Assembly: GCF_014284125.1 (NCBI RefSeq)
Contig: NZ_JACOFX010000007.1
Span: 62,001 to 126,000, forward strand
Source of the DNA: Undibacterium umbellatum
Lineage (GTDB): Bacteria > Pseudomonadota > Gammaproteobacteria > Burkholderiales > Burkholderiaceae_D
DNA: 64,000 bases
Reading direction: 5' to 3'
The notes under the pieces are model-generated. The model had not been told where the DNA came from, searched no databases, and was given only the letters and a program-made list of their open reading frames with translations. A program made the translations under genes and the position numbers. Below, piece by piece: positions 1 to 8,596 of the stretch (within the stretch, counting starts at the first letter, position 1; each line of letters begins with the position of its first letter).

Positions 1-2265
1 CTGGAAAGTCTCAATGACGTAGTCGGTGGCATTACCGGCATACGCGTCAATGAAACCCTGCCTGACAAGGTTTTTGATGAAGCCGATGAAGTCGTGCTGG
101 TGGATATCCCGGCCGATGAATTGCTGGCCAGGCTCAAATCTGGTCGCGTCTATCAACTCCCGCAGGCAGAACGCGCCGCCAAGAATTTCTTCCGCAAAGG
201 TAATCTGATCGCCTTGCGCGAGCTGGCTCTGCGCCGCACCGCCGACCGGGTGGAAGATGATGTACAGGCTTATCGCATAGAAAAATCCATAGGCAGCATC
301 TGGAAGACCGATGCCGCCCTGATGGCCTGCATAGGACCAGATGGTGATGCCGACCATCTGGTGCGCAGTGCTGCCCGGCTGGCCAGCCAGATGAGTGCAG
401 AATGGCACGCCGTTTATGTCGAAACTCCGCAATTGCAGCGTCTGCCATCAGCACAGCGTGAACGTATTTTGAAGACACTGAAACTGGCGCAAGATCTTGG
501 AGCGACTACGGCAGTGTTAACCGGCAAGGATGTTGCGCTGGCCATCGTTGAATATGCGCACAGCCATAATTTTTCACGTGTTGTGCTAGGACGAAACAGC
601 AGCAGTAAATGGCGTTTTGCGTGGCAGCACACTTCACATCTGAAGAACATAGCCGACTATGCACCTGATCTGGATTTAATCGAGGTTGGACAAAGCCGGG
701 CAAGTACTACAGACACTGAAAATGAAAAAAATACGGTGTCTGACAACATCAGTGAGTTTGCCAGCCCACGCGTACCGGCGCGGCACTGGCGTTATGTGTA
801 TGCAGCCCTGGCCAGTGTTGCGGCCGGTTTGATTGCCACACCTTTATTCGAGGTGTTCAATCTGGTCAATATCGCCATGCTGTTTTTATTGACGGTGGTG
901 CTGGTGGCGGTGAAATTTGGCCGCGGCCCTTCGGTACTGTCAACGATTATTGGTATTGCCGTATTCGATTTCTTTTTTGTACCACCACGTTTTTCTTTCG
1001 CGGTCAGCGACTTTCAGTATTTGATGACCTTTGCCGTCATGCTGGTGGTGGGTCTGATCACCGGTCACCTGACTGCTGATTTGCGCTACCAGGCCAGGGT
1101 GGCATCACACAGGGAATCGCGGGCACGGGCGCTGTATGAATTTGCCCGCGACTTATCCGGTGTGCTACTGGCAGAGCAGATTTCAGAAACCACGCAAGTT
1201 ATCATACAAAGGGCATTTCGTGCGCAGGCAACCCTGTTATTGCCTGATGATGGCGGGCACTTGCAAGCACCAGCCCTACCAGTCGATGGTCTGGACATGG
1301 GCATAGCGCAATGGTCTTTTGACAAGGTCGAAGCAGCAGGTATAGGTACAGACACCCTGCCCGCCAGCAATTTCTTTTATTTGCCACTGGTGGCACCCAT
1401 GCGCACCCGTGGCTTGCTGGCGATACAACCTGAGAGCAAGCGCTGGATCATGATCCCCGAGCAAAGGCAGCAACTCGATACCTTTGCCGCCCTGGCAGCA
1501 ATCGCGCTGGAACGCGTGCACTATATCGAAGTCGCACAAGATGCCCTGATCCATATGGAATCCGAACGCCTGCGCAATTCACTGCTGGCTGCCCTCTCGC
1601 ATGACTTGCGCACACCGCTGACTTCACTGGTGGGTATCTCCGAATCCCTGGCCATGTCCAAACCCGCACTGGCAGATGCACAACTGCATATGGCGCAAGC
1701 CCTGCGTGACGAAACCTTGCGCCTGTCTGCCCTGGTGACTAATTTGCTGGACATGGCGAGGATAGAAAGTGGTGAAGTCAAATTGAATTTGCAATGGCAA
1801 AGCTTTGAAGAAATCGTTGGCACTTCGCTACGCATCTGTAGCGAACAATTGCAAACGCACAAAGTGGAGACCAGGCTGCAAGCCGCTTTGCCACTGATCA
1901 ATTTTGATGCCGTGCTGATAGAGCGGGTATTGTGTAATTTGCTGGAAAATGCCTGCAAATATACGCCCGCCAATTCTCTCATCAGCATTTCAGCCGAACT
2001 CAATGGCAGCGTGCTGGAAGCCAAGGTGTATGACAATGGGCCGGGCTTGCCAGCCGGACGTGAAGAAGCCGTATTTGAAAAATTTACCCGTGGTGAACGT
2101 GAATCTGCCCTGCCTGGCGTTGGCCTGGGGCTGGCAATTTGCCGCGCCATTATCACGGCCCACAAGGGAACCATGCATGCAGCCACATCGCCCAATGGCG
2201 GAGCCTGCTTTGTCTTCACCCTGCCCCTGGGCACTCCGCCAGCAATGCCGGACCTGGAAGAATAA
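1..2265 (+). CDS. kdpD: Osmosensitive K+ channel histidine kinase KdpD (5' end outside window)
   Basis: Membrane sensor kinase that, with KdpE, controls the high-affinity potassium pump KdpFABC. The reading frame is open from base 1, so the N-terminal Walker region lies outside the window; 754 residues are visible. Seen in order: the end of the KdpD N-terminal domain, a universal-stress-like domain (about 290-700), four closely spaced membrane segments (about 790-1080), a GAF-like region, then the kinase core with H-box AALSHDLRTPLTS (about 1590-1630), N-box NLLENACKYTP and G-boxes DNGPGLP and GVGLGLAICR. It is followed after 14 bases by kdpE. The pump genes are not here and are expected upstream, outside the window. 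Confidence 0.95.
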   Translation: MESLNDVVGGITGIRVNETLPDKVFDEADEVVLVDIPADELLARLKSGRVYQLPQAERAAKNFFRKGNLIALRELALRRTADRVEDDVQAYRIEKSIGSIWKTDAALMACIGPDGDADHLVRSAARLASQMSAEWHAVYVETPQLQRLPSAQRERILKTLKLAQDLGATTAVLTGKDVALAIVEYAHSHNFSRVVLGRNSSSKWRFAWQHTSHLKNIADYAPDLDLIEVGQSRASTTDTENEKNTVSDNISEFASPRVPARHWRYVYAALASVAAGLIATPLFEVFNLVNIAMLFLLTVVLVAVKFGRGPSVLSTIIGIAVFDFFFVPPRFSFAVSDFQYLMTFAVMLVVGLITGHLTADLRYQARVASHRESRARALYEFARDLSGVLLAEQISETTQVIIQRAFRAQATLLLPDDGGHLQAPALPVDGLDMGIAQWSFDKVEAAGIGTDTLPASNFFYLPLVAPMRTRGLLAIQPESKRWIMIPEQRQQLDTFAALAAIALERVHYIEVAQDALIHMESERLRNSLLAALSHDLRTPLTSLVGISESLAMSKPALADAQLHMAQALRDETLRLSALVTNLLDMARIESGEVKLNLQWQSFEEIVGTSLRICSEQLQTHKVETRLQAALPLINFDAVLIERVLCNLLENACKYTPANSLISISAELNGSVLEAKVYDNGPGLPAGREEAVFEKFTRGERESALPGVGLGLAICRAIITAHKGTMHAATSPNGGACFVFTLPLGTPPAMPDLEE

Positions 2266-2279
2266 TCAGAACACTCAAA

Positions 2280-2987
2280 ATGAATACAACTAACCAAGCA
2301 ATGCCAGTTGCCTTATTGGTGGAAGATGAACCGCAAATCCGCCGCTTCGTGCGCAATGCGCTGGAGGAAGAAGAATGGCAAGTCCACGAATCCGTCAACC
2401 TGCAACGCGGCCTGGTGGATGCCGGTACACGCCAGCCTGACCTCATCATCCTTGACCTTGGCCTGCCAGATGGCGACGGCATAGATTTCATCCTGGATGT
2501 ACGCAAATGGTCGAACGTACCCATCATCGTCTTGTCTGCCCGCGTCAGTGAACAAGACAAGATCAAGGCACTGGATGCCGGGGCCGACGATTATCTCAGC
2601 AAGCCTTTTGGTGTTGGTGAGTTGCTGGCTCGGGTGCGTGCCACCTTCCGGCGGCAGCGCCAGCCTGGCGTCAATCTGGATGGCATAGTCCAGTTTGGTG
2701 ACGTCAAGGTCGATATGAAAGCACGCCTGGTCACCAAGGCTGGAGCTATGGTGAAACTGACACCAACAGAATTCCGCCTGCTGATGGTGCTGGTCACCAA
2801 TGTCGGCAGGGTCGTCACCAACCCGCAATTACTGCGTGAGGTCTGGGGTCCCAGTCATTCCGAAAGCGGCCATTACCTGCGCATCTACATGGGGCATTTG
2901 CGACAGAAACTGGAAGATGACCCGGCGCAACCGCGTTATCTGCTGACAGAGACAGCGATAGGTTATCGCTTGCACTTGCCAACTTAA
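2280..2987 (+). CDS. kdpE: KDP operon response regulator KdpE
   Basis: OmpR-family response regulator of 235 residues. The receiver has acidic residues at LLVEDE, phospho-acceptor D59 in LIILDLGLPDGDG and the conserved Lys in LSKPFG. The C-terminal winged helix contains LTPTEFRLLMVL and ends GYRLHLPT. A longer in-frame reading starts inside kdpD, but the Met at 2280 lies 14 bases after the kdpD stop and gives family length; no strong ribosome site is visible, so translational coupling to kdpD is likely. It would bind the kdpFABC promoter, which is not in the window. Confidence 0.93.
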   Translation: MNTTNQAMPVALLVEDEPQIRRFVRNALEEEEWQVHESVNLQRGLVDAGTRQPDLIILDLGLPDGDGIDFILDVRKWSNVPIIVLSARVSEQDKIKALDAGADDYLSKPFGVGELLARVRATFRRQRQPGVNLDGIVQFGDVKVDMKARLVTKAGAMVKLTPTEFRLLMVLVTNVGRVVTNPQLLREVWGPSHSESGHYLRIYMGHLRQKLEDDPAQPRYLLTETAIGYRLHLPT

Positions 2988-3084
2988 ATTACCTACGAAT
3001 CTGAATAACCGGCAGCAGCCTTTGCTCGCCGGTGGGACTTTTGCATCCTTGAATTTTGCAAATACTTTTTTGAGAGGACTCAAT

Positions 3085-3819
3085 ATGAAAAAAATCATCA
3101 TGGCAGCAGCCATCAGTACAGTTTTTTTTGCCGGATACGCCAGTGCAGAAGATACCAAACCTGAGCATGAAGTCAGCTACAACGCAGCAGTGACTTCTGA
3201 CTATCGCTATCGCGGCATTTCACAAACACGCCTGCAAGCAGCATTGCAGGGTGGTGCAGACTATACACATAACCGCAGCGGCTTTTATGTCGGCGCATGG
3301 GCATCCACCATCAAATGGACCAAGGATGCAGGTGGTGGTGGCGATGTAGAAATTGATCTGTACGCTGGCAAGCGCGGTGAAATCGCCAAGGACTTCAACT
3401 ATGACGTAGGCGTGCTAAGCTATGTCTATCCATCGAATGGTCTTGCTGTGAGCGCCAACACTACAGAAATCTATGGACAAGTTTCCTATGGCCCGGCCTA
3501 TGCCAAGTATTCGCATTCAGTCACCAACCTGTTCGGCTTTGCTGACAGCAAAAATAGTGGCTATCTGGATCTGGGCGCGAATGTAGAAATCAGCAGTGGT
3601 CTGACGCTGAATCTGCATGCGGGCCGTCAACAAGTCAAGAACAATGGTGCTTTTAGTTATACAGACTGGAAGCTGGGCCTGACCAAGGATTTTGGTATCG
3701 TCACAGGTGCCGTGGCAGTCATCGGTACCAATGCCGGTGAAGTTGCTTATGCTTCTCCAGCGAATGGAAAATTCCTCGGCAAGACAGCCTTGGTAGTGAG
3801 TGTCAGCAAAACGTTCTAA
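3085..3819 (+). CDS. TorF-family putative outer-membrane porin (Gcw_chp type)
   Basis: Outer-membrane beta-barrel protein of 244 residues in the family known as TorF or conserved hypothetical CHP02001. The start at 3085 follows a GAGAGG ribosome site and gives a clean signal peptide ending near YASA before EDTK. The mature start EVSYNAAVTSDYRYRGIS is the family hallmark, and the chain ends in Phe (VSVSKTF), the normal C-terminal signal for barrel assembly. Amphipathic strands with Gly/Tyr/Trp fill the rest. It lies 97 bases after kdpE on the same strand and may be independent. The transported solute is unknown. Confidence 0.85.
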   Translation: MKKIIMAAAISTVFFAGYASAEDTKPEHEVSYNAAVTSDYRYRGISQTRLQAALQGGADYTHNRSGFYVGAWASTIKWTKDAGGGGDVEIDLYAGKRGEIAKDFNYDVGVLSYVYPSNGLAVSANTTEIYGQVSYGPAYAKYSHSVTNLFGFADSKNSGYLDLGANVEISSGLTLNLHAGRQQVKNNGAFSYTDWKLGLTKDFGIVTGAVAVIGTNAGEVAYASPANGKFLGKTALVVSVSKTF

Positions 3820-3828
3820 GTTGCGCGT

Positions 3829-3856
3829 GCTGAGCCAGCTTCGAGCCTGGCTCAGC
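3829..3856. terminator. Hairpin between convergent genes
   Basis: Perfect 10-bp inverted repeat GCTGAGCCAG / CTGGCTCAGC with an 8-base loop, between the ends of the porin gene (plus) and the ParA-like gene (minus). No long T-run follows, so termination strength is uncertain; the position suits a bidirectional terminator. Confidence 0.6.
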
Positions 3857-3870
3857 ATATTCAGGGTGAT

Positions 3871-4452
3871 TTATGATAAATAAACCGCCCTGTACAGATT
3901 GACCAAAGCTAAATCACCAGCTACGTCCAGGTATATGAACCTGATGTTCGTCAGACTATGGGCGATTTTACTGACAAAACTCTGGCTTTGCATACAGGTA
4001 ATTTTGTCGACTATGATAAGCACGGGCAGTTCGGCATTCGATCTACGGGCGTGCCTGATGCACTTGAGTAAATTTGCCTGCCTTTCCTTATTCCACAAGT
4101 TAAGCTCCATGTGAAATATCAACAGGCCGCTATTGGCCAGGACGGTTTTTGCGTCGGCATAGAAAGGTTTGGGAATATCGATAATAATGTCGTGAAACGC
4201 ATTATTCTCACTTGCCAATTCCTGCTCCACCAGATCACTCGCCAGTTCACTGGACCTGGCACCAGCTTTCATTTCTGTACGCAACCAGTCAGCATGGTCG
4301 CGTTCCCTGGTGTACTGGTTTGCCTGCTTTTTCGCGCAGTTTTGCTTAAGCAGTAAGACATTCCTGCCGGCCAAAGCACGGCGCCTGGCCAGCCAGGTGG
4401 CGCTGATTTCCTGGCCAGGTGCCATGCTGTCACCAACGATTGTCAATATCAT
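3871..4452 (-). CDS. ParA/MinD-fold protein without a P-loop (copy B)
   Basis: Cytoplasmic protein of 193 residues. The start MILTIVGDSMAPGQ aligns with the first strand and Walker A region of ParA-type ATPases, but the KGGxGK[ST] loop is gone. The later pattern FHDIIIDIP (second Asp strand), LLIFHMELNLW and LPVLIIVDKI matches the ParA/VirC1 strands in order. It resembles the neighbouring 215-residue protein, from which it is separated by a small membrane protein gene. It is last in a minus-strand run whose spacing is 3-50 bases. I infer a pseudo-ATPase of the ParA fold; function unknown. Confidence 0.6.
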   Translation of the reverse strand: MILTIVGDSMAPGQEISATWLARRRALAGRNVLLLKQNCAKKQANQYTRERDHADWLRTEMKAGARSSELASDLVEQELASENNAFHDIIIDIPKPFYADAKTVLANSGLLIFHMELNLWNKERQANLLKCIRHARRSNAELPVLIIVDKITCMQSQSFVSKIAHSLTNIRFIYLDVAGDLALVNLYRAVYLS

Positions 4453-4455
4453 GGT

Positions 4456-4785
4456 TCAAGCACCGCGTCCGAGTAGTAAGGGCATAGTCCCTGGGTGTGC
4501 CGACAAGCTCGAAAGCAGGTATTGCACTGCCACTAGCACGAGAATCAGGGCCAGAAATTTCTGCAAGCTTACGACCAGCACACTGTATTTCTTGCCCCTT
4601 GAAAACTTGCCAGTTTGCTGTGCGATCAACATGGAGAGCATGGTGACGCAAACGTATGTCCACAATACAAGCAGGAAAATGTGCGGGGAATAGACAGTCC
4701 AGCCAATAGCGGGCAATGGCGTCACGGCCGGTGCGAAGATGACTAGCAAGAGCATGACAAAGACCAGGAAAAATTGGCTATTCAT
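4456..4785 (-). CDS. Small integral membrane protein between two ParA-like genes
   Basis: Hydrophobic protein of 109 residues with about three membrane segments (roughly residues 4-22, 33-54 and 68-90) and a short basic loop (GKFSRGKKYS). No family recognised. Its stop lies 3 bases before the start of ParA-like B and its start 16 bases after ParA-like A, so the three are almost certainly co-transcribed. The arrangement suggests a membrane anchor or partner for the ParA-fold proteins, which is inference. Confidence 0.65.
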   Translation of the reverse strand: MNSQFFLVFVMLLLVIFAPAVTPLPAIGWTVYSPHIFLLVLWTYVCVTMLSMLIAQQTGKFSRGKKYSVLVVSLQKFLALILVLVAVQYLLSSLSAHPGTMPLLLGRGA

Positions 4786-4801
4786 GTAGAATCTCTTGCT
4801 G

Positions 4802-5449
4802 CTAATGGGTGGTAAATACCATGCTGAACAATTCTGTCATGCCATATACCACCTCTTGATCGGCTGCCTGGTACTCACTTATTGCCAGGCCTTGTTCATA
4901 GGCTTGATTGAGGCCATTGCTGCAGAGTATGGGGTGAGGAAATAATTCTGTGGCTCTGAGCTGGCTGACAAAATTTCTGACCCTTAACACTTTTTCTTTC
5001 GCGGGAAAAGCATCCTCGCAACTCATGACGATCAAGGTGCGCATGCGGGGATTGGCGGCCTGGGCAATCTGCATGCGTGCGCTCAATTCTGCTTCTTGCA
5101 ATTGATCAATCTGATCCAGATCAATCACCAGGATGGTGACATGTGCCGCCAGCAAGGCACTACGGCTACCCATGCAATCGCGTGCCTCGGCATCGATGAC
5201 GATGTCATGATAGTGAAAACGTAGATTCTCCAATTCTGCCTGCATGCCCTTGCCACTGATCTGACGCGCCATGACTGGAGTGCAAGTACCAGAGTAACGG
5301 CGCATGATGCTCCAGTTCAGGGAGGCATGGCGGGCATCATTGTCCAGCAAAATAAGCTTGCTGCCTGACAGCGTCCTCAAGGCAGCAAGATTGTCAGCGA
5401 CGATGGACTTGGCACGGCTGCCCGCGCCATGTGCAATGGTGATTATCAT
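4802..5449 (-). CDS. ParA/MinD-fold protein with degenerate P-loop (copy A)
   Basis: Protein of 215 residues related to the ParA/MipZ/VirC1 family. The N-terminus MIITIAHGAGSRAKS keeps the position and the final Lys-Ser of a deviant Walker A motif but has lost the signature Lys and the Gly before the catalytic Lys. The following NLAALRTLSGSKLILLDNDARHASLNW matches the ParA region that normally reads LLVDADPQGSATDW, and HDIVIDAEARD matches the switch II strand. An in-frame TTG at 5467 is possible; ATG 5449 is preferred because it begins directly with the first strand. It follows dapA by 23 bases on the same strand. Confidence 0.65.
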   Translation of the reverse strand: MIITIAHGAGSRAKSIVADNLAALRTLSGSKLILLDNDARHASLNWSIMRRYSGTCTPVMARQISGKGMQAELENLRFHYHDIVIDAEARDCMGSRSALLAAHVTILVIDLDQIDQLQEAELSARMQIAQAANPRMRTLIVMSCEDAFPAKEKVLRVRNFVSQLRATELFPHPILCSNGLNQAYEQGLAISEYQAADQEVVYGMTELFSMVFTTH

Positions 5450-5472
5450 AAGTAGCGATACAGTCAAAGAGT

Positions 5473-6417
5473 TCAGCGCACTATGCGCAGGGAGCGGAAT
5501 TGGCCGGAGGCAGGAATAGACAGGGTTTTGGCTTTGACAGGCAGAGACAAGTTCGCCAATCTTTCCAGCTCGTTCGCCAGTTTTATTTTTCCTGTCAAGG
5601 ACATGGCTGTCAGAGGCAGGCGTAGCTCTTCCTGTATCAAGCCCTGCAAGGCCAGTGCTGCCTTGACGGGAGCCGGATTGGACTCAGAAAACAGCAAACG
5701 TATCAGAGGCTGCAATTCTGTAAACAAAGCCTGTGCTTCAGGATAATGTTCAGTCCGCATCAACGCAAGCAATTGCACAAACAGATGAGGCTGGACATGC
5801 GCGGCAGCAGAAATGGCACCCTGTCCTCCCATACTCAGGGTGTCCATCAACATGCCATCATCACCGCACAAGACTTTCAGATGACTGCAATTCACCAGCC
5901 CCATCATTTGCGTCAGGTTGCCACTGCTTTCCTTGATGGCGACGATGTTTGTCTGCTTTTCCAGCGCAATGACGGTGCTCAGATCGATATTCACACCTGT
6001 TCTGGCAGGGACGTTGTATAGAACAATGTCTTTCTCAGTCGCTCTTGCGATAGTCTCGAAATGCAGTCGCACGCCTTCTTGCGAAGGGCGCAAATAAGAT
6101 GGCGCACTCAGCAAAAAACCTTGCAGGTGTTGATTGGTATATGCCCGCACTTTTTCTGCCAGCAAGCGTGTATCGCTACCGCTGATACCCATCAGTACCG
6201 GACAAGAATTCTTCGCTACTTCCAGCACCGCTGACAATAGCTGGCCTTGCTCATTTTCAGTGAGGGTCGCCGCCTCGCCTGTGGTGCCGCAAACTACCAG
6301 GCCATGTATGCCTGCAGCAATCAATTGCGTGGCCAGTTGCTGCACTTTATCCAGATCAGGTTTGCCCTGATTAAATGGCGTGACGAGCGGAACCCAGATG
6401 CCTTCGTAAATAGACAT
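5473..6417 (-). CDS. dapA: 4-hydroxy-tetrahydrodipicolinate synthase (DapA family)
   Basis: Class I aldolase that condenses pyruvate with aspartate semialdehyde in the lysine/diaminopimelate pathway. Of 314 residues, T45-T46 in CGTTGE, Y134 and R139 in YNVPARTG and Schiff-base K162 in IKESSG are all present, so the catalytic site is intact. The usual length is about 292; the extra 20 residues are a basic C-terminal tail (ending RSLRIVR). The ParA-like gene A follows after 23 bases, which is not a usual dapA partner. It may be a second DapA-like lyase rather than the housekeeping copy. Confidence 0.85.
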   Translation of the reverse strand: MSIYEGIWVPLVTPFNQGKPDLDKVQQLATQLIAAGIHGLVVCGTTGEAATLTENEQGQLLSAVLEVAKNSCPVLMGISGSDTRLLAEKVRAYTNQHLQGFLLSAPSYLRPSQEGVRLHFETIARATEKDIVLYNVPARTGVNIDLSTVIALEKQTNIVAIKESSGNLTQMMGLVNCSHLKVLCGDDGMLMDTLSMGGQGAISAAAHVQPHLFVQLLALMRTEHYPEAQALFTELQPLIRLLFSESNPAPVKAALALQGLIQEELRLPLTAMSLTGKIKLANELERLANLSLPVKAKTLSIPASGQFRSLRIVR

Positions 6418-6463
6418 GATGAATAATTTCTAAAGTGAATGATTGAATCGCTATGTTTTTGAT

Positions 6464-6862
6464 TCAGGCTGCCAAAAGTGGCGTGATTTTTCCAAATTCT
6501 GCTTGCGGTAAGACGCGCATGATATGGCTGATGATGGTATCGACCGAAGATTTGCTGAGACATAGCCATACCTTCATTTTGCTGGCATGGTCTATCGGTT
6601 TGACGCGCATGAACAAGACCAGGTCACCGCAGGACTTCAGTATTAAATGACGCAATTCAGTGATGCTTTCGGAGTCGACCGTAATACGCATGACGAAATC
6701 ATTTTGTACTAATTTTACAGGCGTCTTGTACGTGACCAGGGGTTGCTGCAGCGCATAGGCGCTTTTGCGATGGCGATGATTTTCAAATAAAAATTTTTCG
6801 CGCTTGCATGATTTTAAAACGTCTGAATAATTTTCAGATGTGTGACCGGGATGCTGATTCAT
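6464..6862 (-). CDS. Unknown protein upstream of dapA
   Basis: Hypothetical protein of 132 residues. An in-frame TTG lies 30 bases upstream; ATG 6862 is preferred. The first 55 residues are charged and His/Lys-rich. From about residue 55 the pattern NDFVMRITVDSESITELRHLI...VLFMRVKPID...VWLCLSKSSVDTIISHIMRVLP suggests a beta-alpha-beta-beta-alpha-beta layout like ACT/GlnB-type regulatory folds, which is inference from hydrophobicity only. It ends 46 bases before dapA on the same strand and may head that operon. Confidence 0.55.
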   Translation of the reverse strand: MNQHPGHTSENYSDVLKSCKREKFLFENHRHRKSAYALQQPLVTYKTPVKLVQNDFVMRITVDSESITELRHLILKSCGDLVLFMRVKPIDHASKMKVWLCLSKSSVDTIISHIMRVLPQAEFGKITPLLAA

Positions 6863-6989
6863 CGTAATCTCGTGTTGTTTGACACAATTCAAGATTAGCA
6901 GTCGCGGCGTAAATATTCTCTAAAAATTAGGGGTGAAAATCGTAAACATGATGTAAATTCTTTTCATCCTTGTGTTCCCTATTTTTACT

Positions 6990-8420
6990 TCACTGTTTCG
7001 CTTCGTTGAGCAATTGTGTCAGAGTCCCATGCAAATTTTCTGCTTGTATTGGCTTGTGCATCAGTATCAATCCAGCTGCTTTTGCGTCATCTGATAACTG
7101 CGGCGAGATATCGCCAGTGATCAATATTGCAGAAATCAGGTGATTGAATTCTTCCCTGAAATTATTGATGACGTCGATGCCGTTTTCATTGAGTTTCAGT
7201 CGGTAATCACAGATCAGTAAATCAGGGATTTTAATTTCTTCGCTGCACAGTGCCAACGCGCCTGCGCCTGAGGTAGCAGTGATGACGCGTGCATCCCATC
7301 GTTCCAGCAAGCCACGCATGGCCATCAGTATGTTTTCATCATCATCAATGACGACGATCAGGGCTTGCAGCAGCGATGCCGAATTGCTGGCTTTGCTGCG
7401 GCCATGTTTGTCCGTCATTTCCTGGCTGGCAGCCAGTGGCAGGCCGATAGCAAATGTCGAGCCGTGGTCAGGTTGCGATTGCAGCTTAATAGGGATGTTC
7501 AGGAGCCGCACCAGTCTTTGCACGATTGCCAGACCCAGGCCCATGCCCATGGTGCTGCGTCTGGATTCCTGTTTTCTTTCGACCTGGAAAAATTCTTCAA
7601 AAATGGTTTCCTGATCATGTGTGGAGATGCCGATGCCAGTATCTTCCACCGCAATTTGCAACTGCTGGTCAAACTCAAGACAATTGACCACGATGTGGCC
7701 AGTTGGTGTATAGCGTATTGCATTCGCAATCAGGTTGCGCAGAATTTGTTCGACCAGATCGGCGTCACTGTTGACGATAGCCAGGCTGTGATGAATCTGG
7801 AATTGAAGCCCCTTGGCCAAGGCCTGCGGTGTGAACTCCACATCGAGTTTTCCTAACACTTCTGCGATGGCAAATTCCTTTAATTGTGGTTCCACGATTT
7901 GCGCATCCAGACGTGACAAGTCCAGCAGATTGGCAAACATGTCATCCATGGTGCGTGCGCAATGCCTGAGATTATTGACGACAGGGCGCATTGCGGCAGG
8001 CAGTTCAAAATTAGTCAGTGCCCCCAGGTACAAATTCAGTGCATGCATGGGCTGGCGCAAGTCATGACTGGCAACAGCAAGAAAACGTGTCAGCTCACTT
8101 TGCTGCGCTTCCTGGCGCTTGTTCACTTTTAACAAGGCCAGATTGACTTTTTCCAGTTCCTCTCTTTGGGCACTGACTTCCATGGCCCTGAGCTTGATCT
8201 CAGCTTCAAGGTCCTGCTTTTGTTTTTTCAGGGTGCGCACATGCCATAGATAGACAGTCGTAATGATGACCAGAGCGAGCATTGCTGCACCCAGCCAAAT
8301 CCACAGACTCTGCCAGCAGGGTGACGCGCTGCCACTGGCGGGTACAGTCGCACTGGCCACCTGCCAGTGGCAGGTTAGCATGGCAAAAGCGGTCAGCTGG
8401 CAAGTGCGGAAATGAGACAT
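6990..8420 (-). CDS. Hybrid histidine kinase with C-terminal receiver, almost no sensor domain
   Basis: Inner-membrane signalling protein of 476 residues. Two hydrophobic stretches (about 8-25 and 40-58) are only some 15 residues apart, leaving no room for a periplasmic sensor domain. A coiled coil (62-110) leads to the H-box VASHDLRQPMHAL (H119), N-box NLIANAIRYTP and G-boxes VEDTGIGI and MGLGLAIVQRL. A receiver follows with VIDDDEN, phospho-acceptor D405 in LICDYRL and Lys in MHKPIQ. It lies downstream of the ABC importer genes, behind a likely terminator, so it may be expressed separately. The partner regulator is not evident. Confidence 0.88.
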   Translation of the reverse strand: MSHFRTCQLTAFAMLTCHWQVASATVPASGSASPCWQSLWIWLGAAMLALVIITTVYLWHVRTLKKQKQDLEAEIKLRAMEVSAQREELEKVNLALLKVNKRQEAQQSELTRFLAVASHDLRQPMHALNLYLGALTNFELPAAMRPVVNNLRHCARTMDDMFANLLDLSRLDAQIVEPQLKEFAIAEVLGKLDVEFTPQALAKGLQFQIHHSLAIVNSDADLVEQILRNLIANAIRYTPTGHIVVNCLEFDQQLQIAVEDTGIGISTHDQETIFEEFFQVERKQESRRSTMGMGLGLAIVQRLVRLLNIPIKLQSQPDHGSTFAIGLPLAASQEMTDKHGRSKASNSASLLQALIVVIDDDENILMAMRGLLERWDARVITATSGAGALALCSEEIKIPDLLICDYRLKLNENGIDVINNFREEFNHLISAILITGDISPQLSDDAKAAGLILMHKPIQAENLHGTLTQLLNEAKQ

Positions 8421-8543
8421 TATTCAAGTCATGTTCGAAAATCGGTATGGGGAGGCATAATGAGCGTAACTGCCAGTTCGGGCAAGAGCTGAAATACCTA
8501 AGTATGTGTTTTTTAAGGGAATTCTTGCCCACAATGGCAAAAA

Positions 8544-8570
8544 CCCCACATTGTTATCCACAATGTAGGG
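8544..8570 (-). terminator. Rho-independent terminator after the ABC ATPase gene
   Basis: Read on the minus strand there is a stem built on ACATTGT / ACAATGT extended by flanking C-G pairs, followed by a short T-run (GGGGTTTTTG). It lies 27 bases past the stop of the ABC ATPase gene. Confidence 0.6.
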
Positions 8571-8596
8571 CTTTCAGGGATGATGCCTGCGTCTTT

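Noticed and set aside
2139-2279. Extended N-terminus for KdpE starting inside kdpD
   Set aside because: The added 47 residues are a shadow of the kdpD end; the receiver begins just after the start at 2280.
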